Shown: positions 1 to 13,024 of the stretch, piece by piece
Layout: the number at the start of each line of letters is the position of its first letter
How positions within the stretch are numbered: position 1 is the first letter of the stretch
NCBI RefSeq assembly: GCF_050948175.1
Contig: NW_027490092.1
Coordinates: forward strand, 806,001 to 870,000
Direction: 5' to 3'
Source of the DNA: Xylocopa sonorina
Taxonomy: Eukaryota > Arthropoda > Insecta > Hymenoptera > Apidae
Length of the DNA stretch: 64,000 bases
Notes under the pieces: generated by a model
What the model was told of the DNA's origin: nothing
The model's input: the letters and a program-made list of their open reading frames with translations, nothing else
The model's database searches: none
Translations under genes and position numbers: made by a program

Positions 1-950
1 TAGAACTCTATTCCTACGATACGTAGACATCTGCAAACGCTATTGCCTAGCGAGGAAGTGTCGCATTCACATTCATTTGAAGTGTAGACGAGGAATACAT
101 AACACTTCGCAAATCATATTACATCTTACCATGGAACATAGAAATGAGACGCGATATCGCGTTCTAAGAAGCATCAGAAATCCATTGCTACGATACGTAG
201 ACATCTGCAAACGCTATTTCCTTGCGAGGAAGTGTAGCATTTACATTCATTTGAATCGTAGACGAGGAATGCATAACTCTTCACAATGATATTATATCTT
301 ATCATGAAACATAGATAAGAGATGCAATATCTCGTTTTAAGAAGCATTAGAACTCTATTGCTACGATACCTAGACATCTGCAGTCGCTATTTCCTAGCGA
401 GGAAGTGTCGCATTCACATTCATTTGAAGTGTAGACGAGGAATACATAACACTTCGCAAATCATATTATACCTTACCATGAAATATAGAAATGAGATGCG
501 ATATCGCGGTTTAAGAATCATAAGAACTCTATTGCTACGATAGGTAGACATCTGCAAACGCTATTTCCTTGCAAAGAAGTGTCGCATTCACATTCATTTG
601 AAGTGTAGACGAGGAATACATAACACTTCGCAAATCATATTATATCTTACCATGAAACATAGAAATGAGTTGCGATATCGCGTTGTAGGAAGCATTAGAA
701 AGCTATTGCTACGATACGTAGACATCTGCAAACGCTATTTCCTTGCACGGAAGTGTCGCATTTACGTTCATTTGAAGTGTAGACGGGGAATACATGACAC
801 TTCGCAAATCATATTATATCTTACCATGAAACATAGAAATGAGATGCGATATCGCGTTCTAAGAAGCATCAGAAATCCATTGCTACGATACATAGACATC
901 TGCAAACGCTATTTCCTTGCGAGGAAGTGTCGCATTTACATTCATTTGAT

Positions 951-1370
951 GTGTAGACGAGGAATACATGACACTTCGCAGTTCATATTATATCTTACCA
1001 TGAAACATAGCAATGAGATGCGATATCGCGTTTTAAGAAGCATTAGAATGCTATTGCTACGATACGTAGACATCTGCAAATGTTATTTCCTAGCATGGAA
1101 GTGTCGCATTTACATTCATTTGAAGTGTAGACGAGGTATACATGACACTTCGCTAATCATATTATATCTTACCATGAAACACAGAAAAGAGATGCGATAT
1201 CGCGTTTTAAGAATCATAAGAACTCTATTGCTACGATACGTAGACATCTGCAAACGCTATTTCCTTGCAAGGAAGTGTCGCATTTACATTCATTTGAATC
1301 GTAGACGAGGAATGCATAACACTTCGCACATCATATTATATCTTACCATGAAACATAGAAATGAGATGCG
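951..1370. repeat. Segment paired with 10,347-10,766 (offset 54 monomers)
   Basis: Rare variants recur at an offset of 9,396 bp (54 x 174). They are AACATAGCAATGAG, the TGTTATTTC...GCATGGAAG run, AACACAGAAAAGAG and TTCGCACATC. A few single-base differences exist, so the copies are older than the near-identical 17-mer copies lying between them. Confidence 0.8.
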
Positions 1371-2370
1371 ATATCGCGTTTTAAGAAGCATTAGAAAGTT
1401 ATTGCTACGATACGTAGATATCTGCAAACGCTATTTCCTAGCGAGAAAGTATCGCATTCACATTCATTTGAAGTGTAGACGAGGAATATATAACACTTCG
1501 CAAATCATGTTATATCTTACCATGAAACATAGAAATGAGATGCGATTTCGTGTTTTAAGAAGCATTAGAACTCTATTCCTACGATACGTAGACATCTGCA
1601 AACGCTATTGCCTAGCGAGGAAGTGTCGCATTCACATTCATTTGAAGTGTAGACGAGGAATACATAACACTTCGCAAATCATATTATATCAGACCATGAA
1701 ACATAGAAATGAGATGCAATATCGCGTTTTAAGAATCATAAGAACTCTATTGCTACGATACGTAGACATCTGCAAACGCTATTTCCTTGCAAGGAAGTGT
1801 CGCATTCACATTCATTTGAAGTGTAGACGAGGAATACATGATACTTCGCAAGTCATATTGTATCTTACCATGAAACATAGAAATGAGATGCGATATCGCG
1901 TTTTAAGAAGCATTAGAAATCTATTGCTACGATAGGTAGACATCTGCAAACGCTATTTCCTTGCAAGGAAGTGTCGCATTTACATTCATTTGAAGTGTAG
2001 ACGAGGAATACATAACACTTCGCAAATCGTATTACATCTTACCATGAAACATTGAAATGAGATGCGATATCGCGTTTTAAGAAGCATTTGAACTCTATTG
2101 CTTCGATACGTAGACATTTGCAAGCGCTATTTCCTTGCAAGGAAGTGTCGCATTCACATTCATTTGAAGTGTAGACGAGAAATACATAACACTTCGCAAA
2201 TCATTTTATATCTTACCATGAAACATAGAAATGAGATGCGATATCGCGTTTTAAGAATCATAAGAACTCTATTGCTACGATAGGTAGACATTTGCAAACG
2301 CTATTTCCTTGCAAGGAAGTGTCGCATTTACATTCATTTGAATCGTAGACGAGGAATGCATAACACTTCG

Positions 2371-2440
2371 CAATGAATATTATATCTTATCATGAAACAC
2401 AGATATGAGATGCAATATCTCGTTTTAAGAAGCATTTGAA
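2371..2440 (+). repeat. Exemplar type C variant block
   Basis: The monomer boundary here changes from CAAATCATATT to CAATGAATATT. TTACCATG becomes TTATCATG, GAAATGAG becomes GATATGAG, and the palindrome becomes GCAATATCTC. CATTTGAAC follows instead of CATTAGAAC. These changes travel together in dozens of units, which marks a distinct subfamily and not random decay. The TGA and TTTGA changes put stops in the frame that is otherwise open. Confidence 0.88.
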
Positions 2441-2883
2441 CTCTATTGCTTCGATACGTAGACATCTGCAAACGCTATTTCCTTGCAAGGAAGTGTCGCA
2501 TTTACGTTCATTTGAAGTGTAGACGAGGAATACATGACACTTCGCAAATCATATTATATCTTACCATGGAACATAGAAATGAGACGCGATATCGCGTTTT
2601 AAGAATCATAAGAACTCTATTGCTACGATAGGTAGACATCTGCAAACGCTATTTCCTTGCAAGGAAGTGTCGCATTTACATTCATTTGAACCGTAGACGA
2701 GGAATACATGATACTTCGCAAATCATATTATATCTTACCATGAAACATAGAAATGAGATGCGATATCGCGTTGTAAGAAGCATTAGAAAGCTATTGCTAC
2801 GATACGTAGACATCTGCAAACGCTATTTCCTAGCGAGGAAGTATCGCATTCACATTCATTTGAAGTGTAGACGAGGAATACAT

Positions 2884-3386
2884 AACACTTCGCAAATCAT
2901 TTTATATCTTACCATGAAACATAGAAATGAGATGCGATATCGCGTTTTAAGAATCATATGAACTCTATTGCTTCGATACGTAGACATCTGCAAACGCTAT
3001 TTCCTTGCAAGGAAGTGTCGCATTTACATTCATTTGAGGTCTAGACGAGGAACACATAACACTTCGCAAATCATATTATATCTTACCATGAAACATAGAA
3101 ATGAGATGCGATATCGCGTTTTAAAAAGCATTAGAACACTATTGCTACGATAGGTAGACATTTGCAAACGCCATTTCCTTGCAAGGAAGTGTCGCATTTA
3201 CATTCATTTGAAGTGTAGACGAGGATTACATAGCACTTCGCAAATCATATTACATCTTACCATGAAACGTAGAAATGAGATGCGATATCGCGTTTTAAGA
3301 AGCATTAGAACTCTATTGCTACGATACCTAGACATCTGCAGACGCTATTTCCTAACAAGGAAGTGTCGCATTTACATTCATTTGAA
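2884..3386. repeat. 3-monomer duplication, copy 1 (offset 522 bp)
   Basis: Almost three units recur 522 bp (3 x 174) downstream. They include GAGGAACACATAAC, TTTTAAAAAGCATTAGAACAC and the GATTACATAGCAC cassette. At least one difference is visible, GAGGTCTAG near 3,040 against GAGGTGTAG near 3,562. The cassette is reused elsewhere in the window. Confidence 0.82.
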
Positions 3387-3405
3387 GTGTAGACGAGGAA
3401 TACAT

Positions 3406-3908
3406 GACACTTCGCAAATCATTTTATATCTTACCATGAAACATAGAAATGAGATGCGATATCGCGTTTTAAGAATCATATGAACTCTATTGCTTCGATA
3501 CGTAGACATCTGCAAACGCTATTTCCTTGCAAGGAAGTGTCGCATTTACATTCATTTGAGGTGTAGACGAGGAACACATAACACTTCGCAAATCATATTA
3601 TATCTTACCATGAAACATAGAAATGAGATGCGATATCGCGTTTTAAAAAGCATTAGAACACTATTGCTACGATAGGTAGACATTTGCAAACGCCATTTCC
3701 TTGCAAGGAAGTGTCGCATTTACATTCATTTGAAGTGTAGACGAGGATTACATAGCACTTCGCAAATCATATTACATCTTACCATGAAACGTAGAAATGA
3801 GATGCGATATCGCGTTTTAAGAAGCATTAGAACTCTATTGCTACGATACCTAGACATCTGCAGACGCTATTTCCTAACAAGGAAGTGTCGCATTTACATT
3901 CATTTGAA
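3406..3908. repeat. 3-monomer duplication, copy 2
   Basis: This is the second copy of the 522-bp-offset trimer. It overlaps the start of the 17-mer unit, so the trimer duplication is nested against the larger one. It diverges from copy 1 after about 3,908, where GAATCGTAG replaces GAAGTGTAG. Confidence 0.82.
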
Positions 3909-3973
3909 TCGTAGACGAGGAATACATGATACTTCGCAAATTATATTATATCTTACCATGAAACATAGAAATG

Positions 3974-4590
3974 AGATGCGATATCGCGTTTTAAGAAGCT
4001 TTAGAAATCTATTGCTACGATACGTAGACATCTGCAAACGCTATTTCCTAGCGAGGAAGTGTCGCATTCACATTCATTTGAAGTGTAGACGAGGAATGCA
4101 TAACACTTCGCAAATCATACTATATCTTACCATGAAACATAGAAATGCGATGCGATATCGCGTTTTAAGAAGCTTTAGAAATCTATTGCTACGATACCTA
4201 GACATCTGCAGACGCTATTTCCTAGCAAGGAAGTGTCGCATTTACATTCATTTGAAGGGTAGACGAGGAATACATGACACTTCGCAAATCATATTATATC
4301 TTACCATGAAACATAGAAATGAGACGCGATTTCGTGTTTTAAGAAGCTTTAGAACTCTATTCCTACGACACGTAGACATCTGCAAACGCTATTGCCTAGC
4401 GTGGAAGTGTCGCATTCACATTCATTTGAAGTGTAGACGAGGAATACATAACACTTCGCAAATCATATTATATCTTACCATGAAACATAGAAATGAGATG
4501 CGACATCGCGTTTTAAGAAGCATAGGAACTCTATTGCTACGATACTTAGATACCTGCAGACGCTATTTCCTAGCAAGGAAGTGTCGCATT
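3974..4590. repeat. 4-monomer internal duplication, copy 1 (offset 696 bp)
   Basis: Rare variants recur 696 bp (4 x 174) away: AAGCTTTAGAAATC, TTTGAAGGGTAGACG, GATTTCGTGTTTTAAG and TACTTAGATACCTGCAG. This lies inside the 17-mer, so the 4-mer duplication predates the 17-mer duplication. Both are present again near 6,932-7,548. Confidence 0.85.
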
Positions 4591-4669
4591 TATATTCATT
4601 TGAAGTGTAGACGAGGAATACATAACACTTCGCAAATCATACTATATCTTACCATGAAACATAGAAATG

Positions 4670-5286
4670 CGATGCGATATCGCGTTTTAAGAAGCTTTAG
4701 AAATCTATTGCTACGATACGTAGACATCTGCAAACGCTATTTCCTAGCGAGGAAGTGTCGCATTCACATTCATTTGAAGTGTAGACGAGGAATACATAAC
4801 ACTTCGCAAATCATACTATATCTTACCATGAAACATAGAAATGCGATGCGATATCGCGTTTTAAGAAGCTTTAGAAATCTATTGCTACGATACCTAGACA
4901 TCTGCAGACGCTATTTCCTAGCAAGGAAGTGTCGCATTTACATTCATTTGAAGGGTAGACGAGGAATACATGACACTTCGCAAATCATATTATATCTTAC
5001 CATGAAACATAGAAATGAGACGCGATTTCGTGTTTTAAGAAGCTTTAGAACTCTATTCCTACGACACGTAGACATCTGCAAACGCTATTGCCTAGCGTGG
5101 AAGTGTCGCATTCACATTCATTTGAAGTGTAGACGAGGAATACATAACACTTCGCAAATCATATTATATCTTACCATGAAACATAGAAATGAGATGCGAC
5201 ATCGCGTTTTAAGAAGCATAGGAACTCTATTGCTACGATACTTAGATACCTGCAGACGCTATTTCCTAGCAAGGAAGTGTCGCATT
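4670..5286. repeat. 4-monomer internal duplication, copy 2
   Basis: Second copy of the 696-bp-offset block. It ends where CGCATTTATATTC in copy 1 becomes CGCATTAACATTC. A further relative lies at 12,200-12,885, offset 7,308 bp (42 monomers) from 4,892-5,577. Confidence 0.85.
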
Positions 5287-6228
5287 AACATTCATCTGAA
5301 GTGTAGACGAGGAATACATGACACTTCGCAAATCATATTATATCTTACCATGAAACATAGAAATGAGATGCGATATCGGCTTTTAAGAAGCACTAGAACT
5401 CTATTGCTACGATAGGTAGACATCTGCAAACGCTATTTCCTTACAAGGAAGTGTCGCATATACATTCATTTGAAGTGTAGACTAGGCATACATAACACTT
5501 CGCAAATCATATTATGTCTTACCATGAAACATAGAAATGAGATGCGATATCGCGTTTCAAGAAGCATTAGAACTCTATTGCTACGATACGTAGACATCTG
5601 CAAACGCTATTTCCTAGCGAGGAGGTGTCGCATTCACATTCATTTGAAGTGTAGACGAGGAATACATGACACTTCGCAAATCATATTATACCTTACCATG
5701 AAACATAGAAATGAGATGCGATATCGCGTTTTAAGGATCATAAGAACTCTATTGCTACGACACGTAGACATCTGCAAACGCTATTTCCTTGCAAGGAAGT
5801 GTCGCATTTATATTCATTTGAAGTGTAGACGAGGAATACATAACACTTCGCAAATCATACTATATCTTACCATGAAACATAGAAATGAGATGCGATATCG
5901 GATTTTAAGAAGCATTGGAACTCTATTGCTACGATACGTAGACATCTGCAAACGCTATTTCCTAGCGAGGATGTGTCGCATTCACATTCATTTGAAGTGT
6001 AGACGAGGAATACATAACACTTCGCAAATCATATTATACCTTACCATGAAATATAGAAATGAGATGCGATATCGCGTATTAAGAATCATAAGAACTCTAT
6101 TGCTACGATAGGTAGACATCTGCAAACGCTATTTCCTTGCAAAGAAGTGTCGCATTCACATTCAATTGAAGTGTAGACGAGGAATACATAACACTTCGCA
6201 ATGAATATTATATCTTACCATGAAACAT

Positions 6229-9186
6229 AGAAATGAGATGCGATATCGCGTTTTAAGAAGCATTAGAACTCTATTGCTACGATACCTAGACATCTGCAGA
6301 CGCTATTTCCTAACAAGGAAGTGTCGCATTTACATTCATTTGAAGTGTAGACGAGGAATACATGACACTTCGCAAATCATTTTATATCTTACCATGAAAC
6401 ATAGAAATGAGATGCGATATCGCGTTTTAAGAATCATATGAACTCTATTGCTTCGATACGTAGACATCTGCAAACGCTATTTCCTTGCAAGGAAGTGTCG
6501 CATTTACATTCATTTGAGGTGTAGACGAGGAACACATAACACTTCGCAAATCATATTATATCTTACCATGAAACATAGAAATGAGATGCGATATCGCGTT
6601 TTAAAAAGCATTAGAACACTATTGCTACGATAGGTAGACATTTGCAAACGCCATTTCCTTGCAAGGAAGTGTCGCATTTACATTCATTTGAAGTGTAGAC
6701 GAGGATTACATAGCACTTCGCAAATCATATTACATCTTACCATGAAACGTAGAAATGAGATGCGATATCGCGTTTTAAGAAGCATTAGAACTCTATTGCT
6801 ACGATACCTAGACATCTGCAGACGCTATTTCCTAACAAGGAAGTGTCGCATTTACATTCATTTGAATCGTAGACGAGGAATACATGATACTTCGCAAATT
6901 ATATTATATCTTACCATGAAACATAGAAATGAGATGCGATATCGCGTTTTAAGAAGCTTTAGAAATCTATTGCTACGATACGTAGACATCTGCAAACGCT
7001 ATTTCCTAGCGAGGAAGTGTCGCATTCACATTCATTTGAAGTGTAGACGAGGAATGCATAACACTTCGCAAATCATACTATATCTTACCATGAAACATAG
7101 AAATGCGATGCGATATCGCGTTTTAAGAAGCTTTAGAAATCTATTGCTACGATACCTAGACATCTGCAGACGCTATTTCCTAGCAAGGAAGTGTCGCATT
7201 TACATTCATTTGAAGGGTAGACGAGGAATACATGACACTTCGCAAATCATATTATATCTTACCATGAAACATAGAAATGAGACGCGATTTCGTGTTTTAA
7301 GAAGCTTTAGAACTCTATTCCTACGACACGTAGACATCTGCAAACGCTATTGCCTAGCGTGGAAGTGTCGCATTCACATTCATTTGAAGTGTAGACGAGG
7401 AATACATAACACTTCGCAAATCATATTATATCTTACCATGAAACATAGAAATGAGATGCGACATCGCGTTTTAAGAAGCATAGGAACTCTATTGCTACGA
7501 TACTTAGATACCTGCAGACGCTATTTCCTAGCAAGGAAGTGTCGCATTTATATTCATTTGAAGTGTAGACGAGGAATACATAACACTTCGCAAATCATAC
7601 TATATCTTACCATGAAACATAGAAATGCGATGCGATATCGCGTTTTAAGAAGCTTTAGAAATCTATTGCTACGATACGTAGACATCTGCAAACGCTATTT
7701 CCTAGCGAGGAAGTGTCGCATTCACATTCATTTGAAGTGTAGACGAGGAATACATAACACTTCGCAAATCATACTATATCTTACCATGAAACATAGAAAT
7801 GCGATGCGATATCGCGTTTTAAGAAGCTTTAGAAATCTATTGCTACGATACCTAGACATCTGCAGACGCTATTTCCTAGCAAGGAAGTGTCGCATTTACA
7901 TTCATTTGAAGGGTAGACGAGGAATACATGACACTTCGCAAATCATATTATATCTTACCATGAAACATAGAAATGAGACGCGATTTCGTGTTTTAAGAAG
8001 CTTTAGAACTCTATTCCTACGACACGTAGACATCTGCAAACGCTATTGCCTAGCGTGGAAGTGTCGCATTCACATTCATTTGAAGTGTAGACGAGGAATA
8101 CATAACACTTCGCAAATCATATTATATCTTACCATGAAACATAGAAATGAGATGCGACATCGCGTTTTAAGAAGCATAGGAACTCTATTGCTACGATACT
8201 TAGATACCTGCAGACGCTATTTCCTAGCAAGGAAGTGTCGCATTAACATTCATCTGAAGTGTAGACGAGGAATACATGACACTTCGCAAATCATATTATA
8301 TCTTACCATGAAACATAGAAATGAGATGCGATATCGGCTTTTAAGAAGCACTAGAACTCTATTGCTACGATAGGTAGACATCTGCAAACGCTATTTCCTT
8401 ACAAGGAAGTGTCGCATATACATTCATTTGAAGTGTAGACTAGGCATACATAACACTTCGCAAATCATATTATGTCTTACCATGAAACATAGAAATGAGA
8501 TGCGATATCGCGTTTCAAGAAGCATTAGAACTCTATTGCTACGATACGTAGACATCTGCAAACGCTATTTCCTAGCGAGGAGGTGTCGCATTCACATTCA
8601 TTTGAAGTGTAGACGAGGAATACATGACACTTCGCAAATCATATTATACCTTACCATGAAACATAGAAATGAGATGCGATATCGCGTTTTAAGGATCATA
8701 AGAACTCTATTGCTACGATACGTAGACATCTGCAAACGCTATTTCCTTGCAAGGAAGTGTCGCATTTATATTCATTTGAAGTGTAGACGAGGAATACATA
8801 ACACTTCGCAAATCATACTATATCTTACCATGAAACATAGAAATGAGATGCGATATCGGATTTTAAGAAGCATTGGAACTCTATTGCTACGATACGTAGA
8901 CATCTGCAAACGCTATTTCCTAGCGAGGATGTGTCGCATTCACATTCATTTGAAGTGTAGACGAGGAATACATAACACTTCGCAAATCATATTATACCTT
9001 ACCATGAAATATAGAAATGAGATGCGATATCGCGTATTAAGAATCATAAGAACTCTATTGCTACGATAGGTAGACATCTGCAAACGCTATTTCCTTGCAA
9101 AGAAGTGTCGCATTCACATTCAATTGAAGTGTAGACGAGGAATACATAACACTTCGCAATGAATATTATATCTTACCATGAAACAT
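6229..9186. repeat. 17-monomer higher-order repeat, copy 2 (2,958 bp)
   Basis: This is the direct tandem successor of copy 1. The match continues into a partial third copy to about 9,270, where CTAGCAAGG replaces CTAACAAGG. Its start, CAATGAATATTATATCTTACCATG just upstream of 6,220, is a junction between C-type and A-type sequence. This fits a crossover between misaligned monomers. Confidence 0.9.
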
Positions 9187-9270
9187 AGAAATGAGATGCG
9201 ATATCGCGTTTTAAGAAGCATTAGAACTCTATTGCTACGATACCTAGACATCTGCAGACGCTATTTCCTA

Positions 9271-11110
9271 GCAAGGAAGTGTCGCATTTACATTCATTTG
9301 AAGGGTAGACGAGGAATACATGACACTTCGCAAATCATATTATATCTTACCATGAAACATAGAAATGAGACGCGATTTCGTGTTTTAAGAAGCATTAGAA
9401 CTCTATTCCTAAGACACGTAGACATCTGCAAACGCTATTGCCTAGCGAGGAAGTGTCGCATTCACATTCGTTTGAAGTGTAGACGAGGAATACATTACAC
9501 TTCGCAATTCATATTATATCTTACCATGAAACATAGAAATGAGATGCGATATCGCGTTGTAAGAAGCATTAGAAAGCTATTGCTACGATACGTAGACATC
9601 TGCAAACGCTATTTCCTAGCGAGGAAGTATCGCATTCACATTCATTTGAAGTGTAGACGAGGAATACATAACACTTCGCAAATCATTTTATATCTTACCA
9701 TGAAACATAGAAATGAGATGCGATATCGCGTTTTAAGAATCATATGAACTCTATTGCTTCAATACCTAGACATCTGCAAACGCTATTTCCTTGCGAGGAA
9801 GTGTCGCATTTACATTCATTTGAGGTGTAGACGAGGAACACATAACACTTCGCAAATCATATTATATCTTACCATGAAACATAGAAATGAGATGCGATAT
9901 CGCGTTTTAAAAAGCATTAGAACACTATTGCTACGATAGGTAGACATTTGCAAACGCCATTTCCTTGCAAGGAAGTGTCGCATTTACATTCATTTGAAGT
10001 GTAGACGAGGATTACATAGCACTTCGCAAATCATATTACATCTTACCATGAAACGTAGAAATGAGATGCGATATCGCGTTTTAAGAAGCATTAGAACTCT
10101 ATTGCTACGATACCTAGACATCTGCAGACGCTATTTCCTAACAAGGAAGTGTCGCATTCACATTCATTTGAAGTGTAGACGAGGAATACATAACACTTCG
10201 CAATGAATATTATATCTTATCATGAAAAATAGATATGAGATGCAATATCTCGTTTTAAGAAGCATTTGAGCTCTATTGCTTCGATACGTAGACATCTGCA
10301 AACGCTATTTCCTTGCAAGGAAGTGTCGCATTTACATTCCTTTGAAGTGTAGACGAGGAATACATGACACTTCGCAGTTCATATTATATCTTACCATGAA
10401 ACATAGCAATGAGATGCGATATCGCGTTTTAAGAAGCGTTAGAAAGCTATTGCTACGATACGTAGACATCTGCAAATGTTATTTCTTAGCATGGAAGTGT
10501 CGCATTTACATTCATTTGAAGTGTAGACGAGGAATACATGACACTTCGCAAATCATATTATATCTTACCATGAAACACAGAAAAGAGATGCGATATCGCG
10601 TTTTAAGAATCATAAGAACTCTATTGCTACGATACGTAGACATCTGCAAACGCTATTTCCTTGCAAGGAAGTGTCGCATTTACATTCATTTGAATCGTAG
10701 ACGAGGAATGCATAACACTTCGCACATCATATTATATCTTACCATGAAACATAGAAATGAGATGCGACATCGCGTTTTAAGAAGCATTAGAACTCTATTG
10801 CTACGATAGGTAGACATCTGCAAACGCCATTTCCTAGCGAGGAAGTGTCGCATTCACATTCGTTTGAAGTGTAGACGAGGAATACATAACACTTCGCAAT
10901 TCATATTATATCTTACCATGAAACATAGAAATGAGATGCGATATCGCGTTGTAAGAAGCATTAGAAAGCTATTGCTACGATACGTAGACATCTGCAAACG
11001 CTATTTCCTAGCGAGGAAGTATCGCATTCACATTCATTTGAAGTGTAGACGAGGAATACATAACACTTCGCAAATCATTTTATATCTTACCATGAAACAT
11101 AGAAATGAGA
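9271..11110. repeat. Mosaic satellite between the 17-mer and 11-mer blocks
   Basis: About 10.6 units assembled from lineages found elsewhere. The GATTACATAGCAC trimer recurs at 9,754-10,160. The 54-monomer-offset segment lies at 10,347-10,766. A C-type block lies near 10,201-10,270. The trimer here sits 1,392 bp (8 x 174) upstream of its next copy at about 11,146. Confidence 0.85.
10347..10766. repeat. Segment paired with 951-1,370
   Basis: This is the partner of the segment 9,396 bp upstream and shares the same set of rare variants. It differs by substitutions such as TTTCTTAGCATGG for TTTCCTAGCATGG and GCGTTAG for GCATTAG. The retained register shows exchange in whole monomer steps. Confidence 0.8.
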
Positions 11111-12133
11111 TGCGATATCGCGTTTTAAGAATCATATGAACCCTATTGCTTCGATACGTAGACATCTGCAAACGCTATTTCCTTGCAAGGAAGTGTCGCA
11201 TTTACATTCATTTGAGGTGTAGACGAGGAACACATAACACTTCGCAAATCATATTATATCTTACCATGAAACATAGAAATGAGATGCGATATCGCGTTTC
11301 AAAAAGCATTAGAACACTATTGCTACGATAGGTAGACATTTGCAAACGCCATTTCCTTGCAAGGAAGTGTCGCATTTACATTCATTTGAAGTGTAGACGA
11401 GGATTACATAGCACTTCGCAAATCATATTACATCTTACCATGAAACGTAGAAATGAGATGCGATATCGCGTTTTAAGAAGCATTAGAACTCTATTGCTAC
11501 GATACCTAGACATCTGCAGACGCTATTTCCTAACAAGGAAGTGTCGCATTTACATTCATTTGAACTGTAGACGAGGAATACATGACACTTCGCTATGAAT
11601 GTTATATCTTATCATGAAACATAGATATGAGATGCAATATCTCGTTTTAAGAAGCATTTGAACTCTATTGCTTCGATACGTAGACGTCTGCAAACGCTAT
11701 TTCCTTGCAAGGAAGTGTCGCATTTACATTCAATTGAATCGTAGACGAGGAATACATGATACTTCGCAAATTATATTATATCTTACCATGAAACATAGAA
11801 ATGAGATGCGATATCGCGTTTTAAGTATCATATAAACTCTATTGCCACGATACGTAGACATCTGCAAACGCAATTTCCTTGCAAGGAAGTGTCGCATTTA
11901 TATTCATTTGAAGTGTAGACGAGGAATACATAACACTTCGCAAATCATACTATATCTTACCATGAAACATAGAAATGCGATGCGATATCGCGTTTTAAGA
12001 AGCTTTAGAAATCTATTGCTACGATACGTAGACATCTGCAAACGCTATTTCCTAGCGAGGAAGTGTCGCATTCACATTCATTTGAAGTGTAGACGAGGAA
12101 TACATAACACTTCGCAATGAATATTATATCTTA
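11111..12133. repeat. 11-monomer-offset duplication, copy 1
   Basis: About 1,023 bp matches 13,025-14,047 at an offset of 1,914 bp (11 x 174). Shared rare states include TTTTAAGTATCATATAAAC, GTAGACGTCTGC and ACGCAATTTCCTT. Differences such as CGCTATGAATG against CGCAATGAATG make this older than the 17-mer duplication. Confidence 0.85.
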
Positions 12134-13024
12134 CCATGAAACATAGAAATGAGATGCGATATCGCGTTTTAAGAAGCATTAGAACTCTATTGCTACGATA
12201 CCTAGACATCTGCAGACGCTATTTCCTAGCAAGGAAGTGTCGCATTTACATTCATTTGAAGGGTAGACGAGGAATACATGACACTTCGCAAATCATATTA
12301 TATCTTACCATGAAACATAGAAATGAGACGCGATTTCGTGGTTTAAGAAGCATTAGAACTCTATTCCTACGACACGTAGACATCTGCAAACGCTATTGCC
12401 TAGCGTGGAAGTGTCGCATTCACATTCATTTGAAGTGTAGACGAGGAATACATAACACTTCGCAAATCATATTATATCTTACCATGAAACATAGAAATGA
12501 GATGCGACATCGCGTTTTAAGAAGCATAAGAACTCTATTGCTACGATACTTAGATATCTGCAGACGCTATTTCCTAGCAAGGAAGTGTCGCATTAACATT
12601 CATCTGAAGTGTAGACGAGGAATACATGACACTTCGCAAATCATATTATATCTTACCATGAAACATAGAAATGAGATGCGATATCGGCTTTTAAGAAGCA
12701 CTAGAACTCTATTGCTACGATAGGTAGACATCTGCAAACGCTATTTCCTTACAAGGAAGTGTCGCATATACATTCATTTGAAGTGTAGACTAGGCATACA
12801 TAACACTTCGCAAATCATATTATGTCTTACCATGAAACATAGAAATGAGATGCGATATCGCGTTTCAAGAAGCATTAGAACTCTATTGCTACGATACCTA
12901 GACATCTGCAGACGCTAATTCCTAGCAAGGAAGTGTCGCATTTACATGCATTTGAAGTGTAGACGAGGAATACATGACACTTCGCAAATCATATTATATC
13001 ATACCATGAAACACAGAAATGAGA
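12134..13024. repeat. Satellite spacer related to the 17-mer interior
   Basis: About five units between the two 11-mer-offset copies. The segment 12,200-12,885 matches 4,892-5,577 at a 7,308-bp (42-monomer) offset. It shares GAAGGGTAGACG, GATTTCGTG, TACTTAGAT, ATCGGCTTTTAAG and GTAGACTAGGCAT. This shows the 17-mer interior existed as a cassette before or alongside the tandem duplication. Confidence 0.82.

Larger units (their letters stand above)
1..2883. repeat. Left-edge mixed monomers, mostly type A
   Basis: About 16.5 units, mostly type A, without an obvious local higher-order period. C-type blocks lie near 284-345 and 2,371-2,440. A 1-bp deletion near 285 (CAATGATATT for CAATGAATATT) shifts the register by -1. 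Units at 951-1,370 have a close relative 54 monomers away at 10,347-10,766. Nothing but satellite is present. Confidence 0.9.
3271..6228. repeat. 17-monomer higher-order repeat, copy 1 (2,958 bp)
   Basis: Offset to copy 2 is exactly 2,958 bp (17 x 174). The sequence matches base for base wherever I compared it, except for one difference: C at 5,761 (GACACG) against T at 8,719 (GATACG). The unit contains a 4-monomer internal duplication and keeps one reading frame open for 561 codons (3,730-5,415). Near identity implies a very recent unequal exchange or replication event, or an assembly duplication that needs ruling out. Confidence 0.9.

Noticed and set aside
1..174. Monomer as a dimer of two 87-bp halves
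   Set aside because: The halves share only short words such as GTAGAC. I saw no convincing internal alignment.
174..377. Minus-strand open frame of 67 codons
   Set aside because: It lies wholly in satellite and is open only because a 1-bp deletion near 285 joins two reverse frames. The equivalent frame is closed elsewhere.
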